DNA of 13,969 bases from Eubacterium sp. Its GTDB lineage: Bacteria > Bacillota > Clostridia > Lachnospirales > Lachnospiraceae. A program made the position numbers and the translations under genes. Positions 1 to 8,191 of this stretch are shown one piece after another. The stretch is from the NCBI GenBank assembly GCA_003520145.1, contig DOVJ01000113.1:1-13969 (forward strand), in the 5' to 3' direction. The notes under the pieces were generated by a model that was not told where the DNA came from, searched no databases, and saw nothing but the letters and a program-made list of their open reading frames with translations. Positions within the stretch are counted from its first letter, which is position 1, and each line of letters starts with the position of its first letter.

Positions 1-16
1 TCGATGTGTGGGGCGC

Positions 17-31
17 GACTGCTTCGCAGTC
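17..31. repeat. Short perfect hairpin (6-bp stem, 3-nt loop)
   Basis: GACTGC (17-22) and GCAGTC (26-31) are perfect inverted repeats around a TTC loop. GTGT at 6-9 can also pair with ACAC at 32-35 beyond an unpaired GC-rich bulge. No T-run follows, so it is not a simple terminator. Its layout (GC-rich stem, 3-nt loop, intergenic) resembles the hairpin at 13499-13521, although the sequences differ. It could be the tail of an upstream gene's 3' region cut by the window edge, or a dispersed palindromic repeat. Confidence 0.35.
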
Positions 32-35
32 ACAC

Positions 36-91
36 GGATAATAAAAAGCCAATAATTGTGTGCAAGCACACATTATCGGCTTTTATTATCC
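36..91. terminator. Long imperfect hairpin, candidate bidirectional terminator
   Basis: The outer arms GGATAATAAAAAGCC (36-50) and GGCTTTTATTATCC (78-91) are complementary apart from one extra A. The inner arms ATAATTGTGTG (52-62) and CACACATTAT (67-76) pair with one bulged T around a CAAG loop. Read on the + strand, the inner stem closed by GCC/GGC is followed by TTTTATT. Read on the - strand, the same stem is followed by TTTTTATT. This is the pattern of a bidirectional intrinsic terminator. It would end transcription of an upstream gene outside the window. It could also be a small palindromic element or an RNA-processing site ahead of rnc. Confidence 0.45.
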
Positions 92-277
92 TATGATTGC
101 AAGCAGTGGTTTTTTAGGCAAACAGTTCGCCCGCACTTGCGCCAGCCTGCAAAAGTATGACGAAATCTTGCGAATCGTCCTTGTGATAGTTTTTTACAGC
201 CTTTTGTATTGGCTAGCAGCATAGTAATAACAAAAAGGGGGCTGTTATTTAACGGTCCCTGATTTTTAGGTAGACGT
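92..277 (+). other. rnc upstream region without a convincing gene
   Basis: I see no recognisable gene here. One short frame (93-224, ATG to TAG, 43 codons) would encode a peptide with a hydrophobic C-terminal half, but it has no ribosome binding site. A short perfect stem, AATAACA (226-232) with TGTTATT (243-249), lies just before the rnc start. The best promoter-like pair is TTGTGA (181-186) and TTGTAT (204-209) with 17 bp between them, which matches consensus poorly. A promoter for rnc must lie here if the hairpin at 36-91 terminates upstream transcription, but I cannot place it with confidence. Confidence 0.4.
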
Positions 278-994
278 ATGGATTGGGATGCTTACAAATC
301 GATGTATCCTGTTGTTCCTGGAGAGGTTTATGATTTTCAGAAGAACATAGGATATGAATTCAAACATATTGAGTGCTTGTACAATGCACTTATTCACAGT
401 TCCTATGCATCAGAACACTACAGGGACGTAAGCCGTTGTAACGAGAGGCTTGAATTCTTAGGCGATGCTGTACTTGAGAACGTATCTAGTGAATATATAT
501 ATATGACGAGGCCTGATGACAGAGAAGGCAGTATGAGTTCTTACAGGGCATCTTTAGTCTGTGAGGGGGCACTCTACGATTGCGCCCTTAAGTTTGGTCT
601 GCCTGAGTACCTGTATCTTGGCGTTGGTGAAGAGAAAAATGGCGGCAGAAAGAAGCCTTCGATTGTATCGGACGCTGTTGAGGCAGTTATAGGAGCTATA
701 TATATAGACGGTGGATTCGAGGCTGCCAAAGCATTTGTATATGAGTATATTCTTAAGGGTGAGCGTGAAAAGAAGATTCATGACCCTAAGACTTATGTGC
801 AGAATCTGGCTCAGAAGCTCTATAAGAAGACTCCTGTGTATGAGTGTGTGAGGGAAGAGGGAGAAGGGATAGAGCGCGTATATGTTATGCGCTGTTATAT
901 AGATGATGGTCTTTTTGCTGTTGTGAGCGACAAGAGTAAGAAACGTGCCTGTGAGAAGGCGGCTTTGGAGCTTATAGACAGGATAGAGCCATAA
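278..994 (+). CDS. rnc: Ribonuclease III
   Basis: This is the double-strand-specific endoribonuclease that processes rRNA precursors and structured mRNAs in the cytoplasm. The 238 residues match the usual length. The nuclease domain (about 15-165) carries the signature NERLEFLGD at 55-63. By alignment with the E. coli enzyme the acidic catalytic and metal-binding residues are E56, E59, D63, D132 and E135, all present. The DPKTYVQNLAQ motif (169-179) opens the C-terminal double-stranded RNA-binding domain, which ends with the typical SKKRACEKAA stretch (220-229). The ATG at 278 is preceded by a weak AGG (268-270), so translation may be modest. The stop codon lies 17 nt before smc, suggesting co-transcription. 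The rnc-smc-ftsY order is the common Firmicute arrangement. Confidence 0.97.
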   Translation: MDWDAYKSMYPVVPGEVYDFQKNIGYEFKHIECLYNALIHSSYASEHYRDVSRCNERLEFLGDAVLENVSSEYIYMTRPDDREGSMSSYRASLVCEGALYDCALKFGLPEYLYLGVGEEKNGGRKKPSIVSDAVEAVIGAIYIDGGFEAAKAFVYEYILKGEREKKIHDPKTYVQNLAQKLYKKTPVYECVREEGEGIERVYVMRCYIDDGLFAVVSDKSKKRACEKAALELIDRIEP

Positions 995-1011
995 ACTAAC
1001 GAGGTTTTTAG

Positions 1012-4000
1012 ATGTATTTGAAAAGTATAGAGGTGCAGGGCTTTAAGTCCTTCGCCAATAAGATAGTTTTTGATTTTCATAATGGTATAACGGGTATCGT
1101 AGGACCTAATGGCTCCGGTAAGAGTAATGTTGCTGATGCCGTGAGATGGGTTCTGGGTGAGCAGAGTGCCAAGCAGCTTCGTGGTTCTAAGATGGAGGAT
1201 GTTATATTCGCCGGTACACAGAACAGGAAGCCTCTTGGTTTTGCTTATGTTGCCATAACTTTGGATAATTCAGATAAGGCGCTTAATATCGCTTATGATG
1301 AGGTTACGGTAAGCCGTAAGGTCTATCGCTCTGGTGAAAGCGAGTATAAGATCAATGGTTCTGATTGCAGACTTAAGGATATCAACGAGCTTTTTTACGA
1401 TACTGGTATCGGTAAGGAAGGCTATTCTATCATAGGTCAGGGCCAGATCGATAAGATTCTTAGTGGTAAGCCTGAAGAACGTCGTGAGCTCTTTGATGAG
1501 GCGGCAGGTATCGTTAAGTTCAAGAAGAGAAAAGCTAGCGCTATCAAGAATCTTGATACTCAGAGAGCTAATCTTGTCAGAGTGAATGATATCATAGGCG
1601 AGCTTGAGCATCAGGTAGGTCCTCTTGAGAGAGAGTCTGAGAAGGCGAAGGAGTACCTTAAGTTAAAAGATGAGCAGAAGCGCTATGATGTGAATATGTT
1701 CCTCATAGAGGCTGAGAGACTCAAGAAAGAGGAAGATGAACTCAATGCTAACCTGGGTATCGTAAGAGGTCATCTTGATGAGGAGCGAGGTAAGGTCGAG
1801 GAATATAAGGAAGCCTTCGATGAATACGAAGAGCGTATAAGGTTGAATGGTGAGGCTTATGAAGAGAATATGTCTTCTCTTAATGATAACAATATCGCTC
1901 TTAATAACAGCCTCGGAAGAATAGATATAATCAATGAGCAGATCAACACAGCAAGGGTTAATGATGCTCATATAAAAGAAAGAAGAGAAAGTCTTCTTGT
2001 TCAGAAGGATGCCAAGGAAAAGGAACTTGGCTCTTATGAGAAGGAATATGAATCTAAGAAAGAAGATTCTGATAAGCTTGCTAAGGCTATTGAAAATGCT
2101 ACGGCAAAGATATCTGTTATGCAGGATAGCATAAGAGAGAAAGAAGCCAAACTTGAAGGCATGAAAGCTGAACTCATCAACATCATGAATGAGAAAGCTG
2201 AACATAAGAGCAAGCTTCAGAGATTCGAGGCAACTCTTGAGCAGATCAATATCCGTAAGGCTGCACTCAATTCAAAGCTCATAAAGGGCAAGAGTGATCA
2301 GCAGGGACTTCAGGATGAACTTAATAGCCTAAAGGCCAAAGAAGAAGTCTATGAAAGAGATATAGAGGAACTTAAGGTAACCAATAAGGAACTTGAGAAC
2401 GAGATAACCAGAGTCAGAGGCGCTATAGGAGATATGAATATCTCTATAGACAAGGCACAGAAGGATGTTCATGTTAGTAATTCGCGATATGAATCGTTAA
2501 GAAACCTCTCTGAGCGTTATGATGGATATAATAACAGTATCAAGAAGGTCATGGAACTCAAGAATTCTAAGGTTCGTGGTGTAGTTGCCGATATCATACA
2601 TGTTGATAAGAAGTATGAAGTGGCTCTTGAGATTGCCCTTGGCGGTTCTATTCAGAACATAGTTACAGATGATACAGATACTGCTAAGAAGATAATCCTA
2701 TATCTGAAGGAAAATAAGCTTGGTAGAGCTACTTTCCTTCCGATAGATTCGGTTAAGCCATCAAAGTTTGATAAGGAGGCTGTACTTTCGGAGACAGGCG
2801 TGCTTGGACTTGCTTCAAGCCTTGTTGATTGCGACACAGTGTACAGGGACCTCGTATCATTTTTACTTGGCAGAATAGTTATATGTGATGAGATTGATAA
2901 TGCTATCAGACTTCAGAAGAAGTATAATCAGAGCTTAAGAATCGTCACGCTTGATGGTGAACAGCTCAATCCTGGTGGTTCGCTCTCGGGTGGTGCTTTC
3001 AGGAACTCTAGTAATCTTCTTGGTCGTAAGAGAGAGCTTGATGAACTCACAGATGCTATTAAGAAGGCGGAAGAAGTCCTTGAAAACAGCAGAAGAAAGC
3101 TATCTGACCTTCGTCAGGAACTTGCCAATGTCCGTGAGGAACTCGAGGACAATAACAGAATCATTAATTCGAAAGAACTTGATCTCAATACTATCGTTAT
3201 GCAGAAGAAGCAGATCGAGGATAAGCTTTCCGACATCGATAACGAATACAACGAGAGTAAGAAAGAAAATCTTGCTATCAACGATGAGATAGACGAGATC
3301 AATGCCTCTATCGTAGAGACAAGCGAAGCTGTTAAGGCGCTTGATAAGAAGAATGATGAGATAGGCGAAGAGACTGGATCGCTTTCGTTCCTTATAAGTG
3401 ATGAGAAGGATGAACTCGAAGAGAATAAGGATAAGCTTGAATCTCTTAACATGTCTATGGCGTCTCTTACTCAGCAGCTTGAGTTTGCTCGGGTAAATGT
3501 TGAGCGTGTGAGGGAGGAATACGACGATATAATCGCTTCTTTGGATTCTATGGCTGATAGAAAAGAGGATGTGCTTGAGGCTATAAAGAAGAAGGAAGAG
3601 GAAATCGAAAAACTTAAGAGCGATATCGAGGATTATAAGAATATCATAGCTGATACTAAGAAGAAGATAGAGGAACTCAAAGCTGAGAAGGAAGTCCTCT
3701 CGAAAGAAGAAAAGTCTGTCTATGATAAGCGTGAGACTGCAAACAGTGCTATCAGCGACCTTGAGAAGGATGAATACAAGTTATCAAACAGACTTGAGAA
3801 AATCATCGATTCTGGCGAAGAGCTTCATAATTATATGTGGGAAGAATATGAACTGACTCTCAATGTTGCCAAGGAATTAAGAGATGAAGAGCTTACATCG
3901 ATTGATGTTATCAAGAAAAAGCTCAACGCTATAAAGAACAGCATCAAGGCTTTGGGAAGCGTTAATGTCAATGCTATAGAGCAGTTTAAGGAAGTGAACG

Positions 4001-4563
4001 AAAGATTCATATTCCTTACAGGACAGCGCGATGATCTTGTGGCATCTGAGCAGGAGCTTGTTAAGATCATAGCTGAACTTGATGAAGGCATGAGAAAGCA
4101 GTTTGTTCAGAAGTTAGAAGAGATCAGAGTGGAATTCGACAAGGTGTTCAAGGAACTCTTTGGCGGTGGAAAGGGCGAGATAGAACTCGATGAAGAGGTC
4201 GATGTCCTTGAGGCTGGCATAAGGATCATATCGCAGCCGCCTGGAAAGAAACTTCAGAATATGATGCAGTTATCGGGTGGTGAGAAGGCTCTTACTGCTA
4301 TCGCGCTTCTCTTTGCCATCCAGAATCTTAAGCCGTCGCCTTTCTGTCTTCTCGATGAGATAGAGGCAGCTCTTGATGATTCGAACGTCGGAAGATATGC
4401 GCAGTATCTTCATAAGTTAACTAAGTATACACAGTTTATCGTTATCACTCACAGAAGAGGTACTATGGCACAGGCTGACAGACTCTATGGTATAACTATG
4501 CAGGAGAAGGGTGTATCAACCCTTGTATCTGTTGATCTTATGGATGAGAAGGCGATAAGCTAG
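1012..4563 (+). CDS. smc: Chromosome segregation protein SMC
   Basis: This is the ATPase of the SMC-ScpAB condensin, which loads on DNA and extrudes loops to organise and separate sister chromosomes. At 1183 residues it has the expected full length. The N-terminal head has Walker A GPNGSGKS (31-38), R57 in QLRGS, and the Q-loop IGQGQ (141-145). Two long charged coiled coils (about 170-500 and 675-1010) flank the hinge (about 519-670), which includes the glycine-rich PGGSLSGGAF segment near 654-663. The C-terminal head has the ABC signature LSGGEKA (1087-1093), Walker B ending LLDE (1113-1116), D-loop ALDD (1120-1123) and the switch histidine H1147 in VITHRRG. GAGG at 1001-1004 is well spaced for the ATG. 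ftsY follows after 10 nt. I see no frameshift or missing motif. Confidence 0.98.
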   Translation: MYLKSIEVQGFKSFANKIVFDFHNGITGIVGPNGSGKSNVADAVRWVLGEQSAKQLRGSKMEDVIFAGTQNRKPLGFAYVAITLDNSDKALNIAYDEVTVSRKVYRSGESEYKINGSDCRLKDINELFYDTGIGKEGYSIIGQGQIDKILSGKPEERRELFDEAAGIVKFKKRKASAIKNLDTQRANLVRVNDIIGELEHQVGPLERESEKAKEYLKLKDEQKRYDVNMFLIEAERLKKEEDELNANLGIVRGHLDEERGKVEEYKEAFDEYEERIRLNGEAYEENMSSLNDNNIALNNSLGRIDIINEQINTARVNDAHIKERRESLLVQKDAKEKELGSYEKEYESKKEDSDKLAKAIENATAKISVMQDSIREKEAKLEGMKAELINIMNEKAEHKSKLQRFEATLEQINIRKAALNSKLIKGKSDQQGLQDELNSLKAKEEVYERDIEELKVTNKELENEITRVRGAIGDMNISIDKAQKDVHVSNSRYESLRNLSERYDGYNNSIKKVMELKNSKVRGVVADIIHVDKKYEVALEIALGGSIQNIVTDDTDTAKKIILYLKENKLGRATFLPIDSVKPSKFDKEAVLSETGVLGLASSLVDCDTVYRDLVSFLLGRIVICDEIDNAIRLQKKYNQSLRIVTLDGEQLNPGGSLSGGAFRNSSNLLGRKRELDELTDAIKKAEEVLENSRRKLSDLRQELANVREELEDNNRIINSKELDLNTIVMQKKQIEDKLSDIDNEYNESKKENLAINDEIDEINASIVETSEAVKALDKKNDEIGEETGSLSFLISDEKDELEENKDKLESLNMSMASLTQQLEFARVNVERVREEYDDIIASLDSMADRKEDVLEAIKKKEEEIEKLKSDIEDYKNIIADTKKKIEELKAEKEVLSKEEKSVYDKRETANSAISDLEKDEYKLSNRLEKIIDSGEELHNYMWEEYELTLNVAKELRDEELTSIDVIKKKLNAIKNSIKALGSVNVNAIEQFKEVNERFIFLTGQRDDLVASEQELVKIIAELDEGMRKQFVQKLEEIRVEFDKVFKELFGGGKGEIELDEEVDVLEAGIRIISQPPGKKLQNMMQLSGGEKALTAIALLFAIQNLKPSPFCLLDEIEAALDDSNVGRYAQYLHKLTKYTQFIVITHRRGTMAQADRLYGITMQEKGVSTLVSVDLMDEKAIS

Positions 4564-4573
4564 AGGAGGTAAT

Positions 4574-5551
4574 ATGGGACTTTTTGGTAAGCTTTTTAAA
4601 GGTCTTACAAAAACAAGAGCAAATATCGTATCGGGACTTGATTCGCTTTTTTCAGGTTTTAATCAGATAGATGATGATTTTTATGAAGAACTTGAAGAAC
4701 TTCTGATCATGGGAGATATCGGTGTCAATACTACTGAAGCTATTCTTGATGATATCAAGAATAGTGTTAAGGAGCAGAAGATAAAGAAAGTCGATGAGTG
4801 TAAGCAGGTTCTTATAGAATCAATTAAAGCAAGGATGGATCTCGGAGAGAACGCCTATGATTTTGAAAATCAGAAGTCTGTCATCCTTGTGATCGGTGTT
4901 AATGGTGTAGGTAAGACTACATCCATAGGTAAGCTTGCAAGCATCTATAAGAATAACGGTAAGAAGGTCCTGATGGCTGCTGCCGATACCTTCAGAGCTG
5001 CTGCTATCGATCAGCTTGTTGAGTGGGCGAATAGAAGTAATACAGATATAATCGCACAGAGCGAAGGATCTGACCCTGCTGCCGTAGTATATGACGCAGT
5101 CAAAGCATTTAACTCAAGGGGCACGGATATACTTCTATGCGATACTGCCGGAAGACTTCATAACAAGAAGAATCTCATGGATGAGCTTAAGAAGATCAAC
5201 CGTATAATCGAGAGAGAATGCCCTGATGTACACAGGGAAAACTTCATAGTCATCGATGCGACTACAGGTCAGAACGGTCTTGCGCAGCTTCGTGAATTCA
5301 AGGAGGTTGCTGATATAACAGGTATAATCCTAACTAAGATGGACGGAACTGCGAAGGGTGGTATAGCTATAGCAATCCAGGCTGAATACGGAATTCCTGT
5401 TAAGTACATAGGCGTAGGCGAGAAAATAAGCGATCTTCAGAAGTTTGATTCTGATACATTTGTCAAGGCGCTTTTTGAGAAACCATCGGCAGAAGAAATA
5501 GCTGACGAAACCGAGGGCGAAGGCTTGACAAAGGATGAAGAGATGATATAA
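4574..5551 (+). CDS. ftsY: Signal recognition particle receptor FtsY
   Basis: This is the membrane-associated SRP receptor GTPase. It pairs with Ffh-GTP to deliver ribosome-nascent-chain complexes to the Sec translocon. The 325-residue protein has an N-terminal four-helix N domain (about 1-90) starting with an amphipathic MGLFGKLFKGL segment. It lacks the long acidic A domain of E. coli FtsY, which is usual in Firmicutes. GTPase motifs are G1 GVNGVGKTT (108-116), DTFRAAA (138-144), G3 DTAGR (190-194) and G4 TKMD (254-257). After the domain end (FVKALF, 296-301) comes an acidic tail with 9 Asp/Glu among residues 307-323. Its last codons also contain a consensus promoter for the next gene. The binding site GAGGAGG directly follows the smc stop, so smc and ftsY are translationally close. 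Confidence 0.97.
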   Translation: MGLFGKLFKGLTKTRANIVSGLDSLFSGFNQIDDDFYEELEELLIMGDIGVNTTEAILDDIKNSVKEQKIKKVDECKQVLIESIKARMDLGENAYDFENQKSVILVIGVNGVGKTTSIGKLASIYKNNGKKVLMAAADTFRAAAIDQLVEWANRSNTDIIAQSEGSDPAAVVYDAVKAFNSRGTDILLCDTAGRLHNKKNLMDELKKINRIIERECPDVHRENFIVIDATTGQNGLAQLREFKEVADITGIILTKMDGTAKGGIAIAIQAEYGIPVKYIGVGEKISDLQKFDSDTFVKALFEKPSAEEIADETEGEGLTKDEEMI

Positions 5552-5552
5552 T
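5525..5552 (+). promoter_or_regulatory. Consensus sigma-A-type promoter inside ftsY 3' end
   Basis: TTGACA (5525-5530) and TATAAT (5547-5552) both match consensus perfectly, with a 16-bp spacer. TGA directly before the -10 forms an extended -10 (TGNTATAAT). The -35 encodes Leu-Thr of FtsY and the -10 covers its stop codon. The predicted start is near 5559, giving a leader of about 27 nt to the ATG at 5586. This should drive ilvA and probably the two genes behind it, independently of rnc-smc-ftsY. It is a sequence call only, but the two boxes are unusually good for this AT-rich DNA. Confidence 0.75.
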
Positions 5553-5585
5553 TAAAGGGAATATTTTAAAAAGAAGGTTTTTATC

Positions 5586-6803
5586 ATGGAAAAGATGACT
5601 TTACAGAAATTTGAAGAAGCTTCAGAGAAGGTAAAAGAGGTCACTAATTCAACTAATCTCGTATATAGCGAGTTTTTCAGTGCCCAGAGCGGCAACAAGG
5701 TATACTTCAAGCCAGAGAACATGCAGTATACAGGTGCATATAAGGTAAGAGGCGCTTACTATAAGATAAGCACTCTGAGCGATGAAGAGAGAAGTAAAGG
5801 ACTCATAACAGCTTCTGCGGGTAACCATGCGCAGGGCGTGGCTTATGCTGCCAAGATATATGGCTGCAAGGCTGTTATCGTTATGCCAACTACCACACCT
5901 CTTATCAAGGTCAATCGTACTAAGAGCTACGGCGCTGAGGTTGTTCTGTATGGCAATGTATATGACGAGGCTTGTGAATATGCTATGAAGCTTGCTAAGG
6001 AGCATGGGTATACTTTTATACATCCTTTTAACGACCTCGATGTAGCTACAGGACAGGGTTCTATAGCTATGGAGATCATCAAGGAACTTCCTACTGTTGA
6101 TTATATACTTGTACCTATCGGCGGTGGCGGACTTGCTACAGGTGTATCTACTCTCGCTAAGATGCTTAATCCAAGTATCAAGGTCATAGGTGTTGAACCT
6201 GCAGGCGCTAACTGTCTTCAGGAATCATTCAGAGCTGGTAAGGTGGTTACACTTCCTACAGTTAATACAATAGCTGACGGTACTGCTGTTAAGACTCCTG
6301 GTAATCTTCTTTTCCCATATCTTCAGGAGAATCTTGATGATATAATCACTGTTGAGGATTCAGAGCTTATAGTTGCTTTCCTTGACATGGTTGAGAATCA
6401 TAAGATGGTAGTAGAAAACTCAGGACTTCTTACTGCTGCAGCAGTTAAGCATATCAAGGATAAGGATAAGAAGATCGTATCTATCTTAAGCGGCGGTAAC
6501 ATGGATGTTATAACTATGTCGTCTATAGTTCAGCATGGACTTATAGCAAGAGACAGAATCTTCACTGTATCTGTTCTTCTTCCGGATAAGCCAGGTGAAC
6601 TTGTAAGAGTTGCACAGGTTATAGCTGCTGAAAAGGGTAATGTTATCAAGCTTGAGCACAATCAGTTTGTAAGTACCAATCGTAATGCTGCCGTTGAGCT
6701 TCGTATCACTATAGAAGCATTCGGTCATGAGCATAAGAACGAGATCATAGAGAAGCTTCGCAAAGAAGGATTTGCTCCTAAGGCTGTTAAGCCAAGTTTG
6801 TAA
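5586..6803 (+). CDS. ilvA: Threonine ammonia-lyase (PLP fold plus ACT domain)
   Basis: This enzyme deaminates L-threonine to 2-oxobutyrate and ammonia with pyridoxal phosphate. It either feeds isoleucine synthesis or degrades threonine. The fold-type II catalytic domain spans about 1-318. The Schiff-base lysine is K53 in TGAYKVRGA, the substrate loop is SAGNHAQG (77-84), the phosphate-binding GGGG is at 179-182, and SGGNMD is at 302-307. A single C-terminal ACT domain (about 326-400, opening with TVSVLLPDKPGEL) matches the medium-length (~400-residue) ammonia-lyase form. The long form carries two ACT-like regulatory modules and the short catabolic TdcB carries none. The ACT domain suggests allosteric control by an amino acid, probably isoleucine or valine, but the ligand is not readable. 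AAGAAGG (5571-5577) precedes the ATG. No other isoleucine gene is nearby, so the pathway role is open. Confidence 0.93.
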   Translation: MEKMTLQKFEEASEKVKEVTNSTNLVYSEFFSAQSGNKVYFKPENMQYTGAYKVRGAYYKISTLSDEERSKGLITASAGNHAQGVAYAAKIYGCKAVIVMPTTTPLIKVNRTKSYGAEVVLYGNVYDEACEYAMKLAKEHGYTFIHPFNDLDVATGQGSIAMEIIKELPTVDYILVPIGGGGLATGVSTLAKMLNPSIKVIGVEPAGANCLQESFRAGKVVTLPTVNTIADGTAVKTPGNLLFPYLQENLDDIITVEDSELIVAFLDMVENHKMVVENSGLLTAAAVKHIKDKDKKIVSILSGGNMDVITMSSIVQHGLIARDRIFTVSVLLPDKPGELVRVAQVIAAEKGNVIKLEHNQFVSTNRNAAVELRITIEAFGHEHKNEIIEKLRKEGFAPKAVKPSL

Positions 6804-6808
6804 AGAAT

Positions 6809-6813
6809 AGGAG
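6809..6813 (+). promoter_or_regulatory. Ribosome binding site that favours a TTG start
   Basis: AGGAG lies only 1 nt before the ATG at 6815, too close for normal initiation. It lies 7 nt before the in-frame TTG at 6821, which is ideal spacing. A further in-frame ATG at 6842 has no good binding site. The site therefore points to TTG as the start of the transporter. Confidence 0.55.
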
Positions 6814-6820
6814 TATGGGA

Positions 6821-8173
6821 TTGGAAGTAAAAGAGAATAAGATGGGTGTTTTGCCCATCAAGAAGCTGATCTTGTCAATGGCACTGCCGATGATGATATC
6901 GATGCTTGTTCAGGCTCTGTATAACATCGTCGACAGTATATTTGTGGCAAAGATTAATGAGAATGCGTTGAACGCGGTTTCCCTGTCATTTCCGTTGCAG
7001 ACTCTTATGATATCTTTGGGCTCTGGAACCGGTGTTGGTGTGAATGCTCTTTTGTCCAAGGCGCTTGGAGAAAAGAAGTTTGACAGAGCCAACGCTGCTG
7101 CTGATAACGGCTTGTTCCTTACGCTTATCAGTTATTTTGTTTTTTTGGGCTTGGGAATCTTCGCTGTTAAGCCTTTTTTCCTGACTCAGACAAGTCATGA
7201 GCAGATAGTGTCATATGGAGTTGACTATCTTAGTATATGTTGCTGTTTTTCTCTGGGACTATTCTTCCAGATGATGTTTGAGAGACTTCTGCAGTCTACA
7301 GGTAATACTCTGTACAGCATGATCTCTCAGATGAGCGGCGCTATCGTGAATATCATTATGGACCCGATACTCATATTTGGATACTTCGGTTTCCCGAGAC
7401 TTGAAGTTAAGGGTGCAGCTATAGCAACTGTCATAGGACAGTTTGCTGCTGCATGTATAGGTCTTATCCTCAACATAAAGTTTAACAAAGAGATAAAGCT
7501 TAGCCTTAAGGGAATGTTCAAGCCTGATCTTAAGATCATTAAGATTATATATGTGGTTGGTATTCCATCGATACTTATGATGAGTATAGGTTCTGTTATG
7601 ACTTACCTCATGAACAGGATACTTCTAACTTTTACCGCTACAGCGACGGCGGTATTTGGTGTATACTTCAAACTGCAGAGTTTCTTCTTCATGCCGGTTT
7701 TCGGTCTTAATAACGGACTGATACCAGTTCTAGCCTATAACTATGGCGCAAGGAATAAGGAAAGGATAAGAGAAGCCCTAGAGTTCGCCATGATGCTCGC
7801 TGTGGGCGTTATGTTAGTGGGTCTAGTTATATTTGAAACTATTCCTGATGTGTTGCTTAAGATGTTCAATGCATCAGACAAGATGATGGATATGGGCAAG
7901 GTTGCACTTCGCACCATGTGTTTGTCCTTCCCCTTTGCGGGCTTGTGTATAGCAATGGGATCTGTGTTTCAGGCTTTCTCGAAGAGCATATACTCGCTGA
8001 TCATATCAGTGGGACGACAGCTTGTGATCCTTATACCGGCTGCGTATCTGTTGTCTTTGCTTGGTAATGTCAACTATGTATGGTGGTCATTTCCAATCGC
8101 AGAAATAGCATCAGTTATTCTTTCTGTTTTCTTTTATCGCAAGGTTCACAGAGAGATTGTTGATAAACTATAA
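6821..8173 (+). CDS. MATE-family multidrug/metabolite efflux transporter
   Basis: This is an integral membrane exporter, expected to have 12 helices and to couple substrate export to Na+ or H+ entry. Numbering from ATG 6815 (452 residues), two homologous MatE halves lie at about 20-180 and 245-405. Typical features are NIVDSIFVAKIN (37-48), SLSFPLQTL (56-64), GVGVNALLSKALGEKK (73-88), IMDPILIFG (181-189), and in the second half GLNNGLIPVLAYNYGARN (297-314). The sequence resembles Clostridial MepA/NorM-like members, but the substrate cannot be told. I chose TTG 6821 because AGGAG is spaced 7 nt from it and only 1 nt from ATG 6815; the choice removes two residues. It starts 17 nt after ilvA and ends 18 nt before the pectate lyase, so all three are probably one transcript. 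Confidence 0.92.
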   Translation: MEVKENKMGVLPIKKLILSMALPMMISMLVQALYNIVDSIFVAKINENALNAVSLSFPLQTLMISLGSGTGVGVNALLSKALGEKKFDRANAAADNGLFLTLISYFVFLGLGIFAVKPFFLTQTSHEQIVSYGVDYLSICCCFSLGLFFQMMFERLLQSTGNTLYSMISQMSGAIVNIIMDPILIFGYFGFPRLEVKGAAIATVIGQFAAACIGLILNIKFNKEIKLSLKGMFKPDLKIIKIIYVVGIPSILMMSIGSVMTYLMNRILLTFTATATAVFGVYFKLQSFFFMPVFGLNNGLIPVLAYNYGARNKERIREALEFAMMLAVGVMLVGLVIFETIPDVLLKMFNASDKMMDMGKVALRTMCLSFPFAGLCIAMGSVFQAFSKSIYSLIISVGRQLVILIPAAYLLSLLGNVNYVWWSFPIAEIASVILSVFFYRKVHREIVDKL

Positions 8174-8191
8174 AAAACAAGGAGGTTTTAT

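Noticed and set aside
1663..2205. Minus-strand frame of 180 codons opposite smc
   Set aside because: It is antisense to the SMC coiled coil, where Glu/Lys-rich codons leave the opposite strand open. The Phe/Leu/Ser-rich product is typical of such shadows.
7080..7108. TTGACA with GATAAC at 17 bp inside the MATE gene
   Set aside because: It lies in the middle of conserved coding sequence with no gene start downstream, so it is most likely chance.
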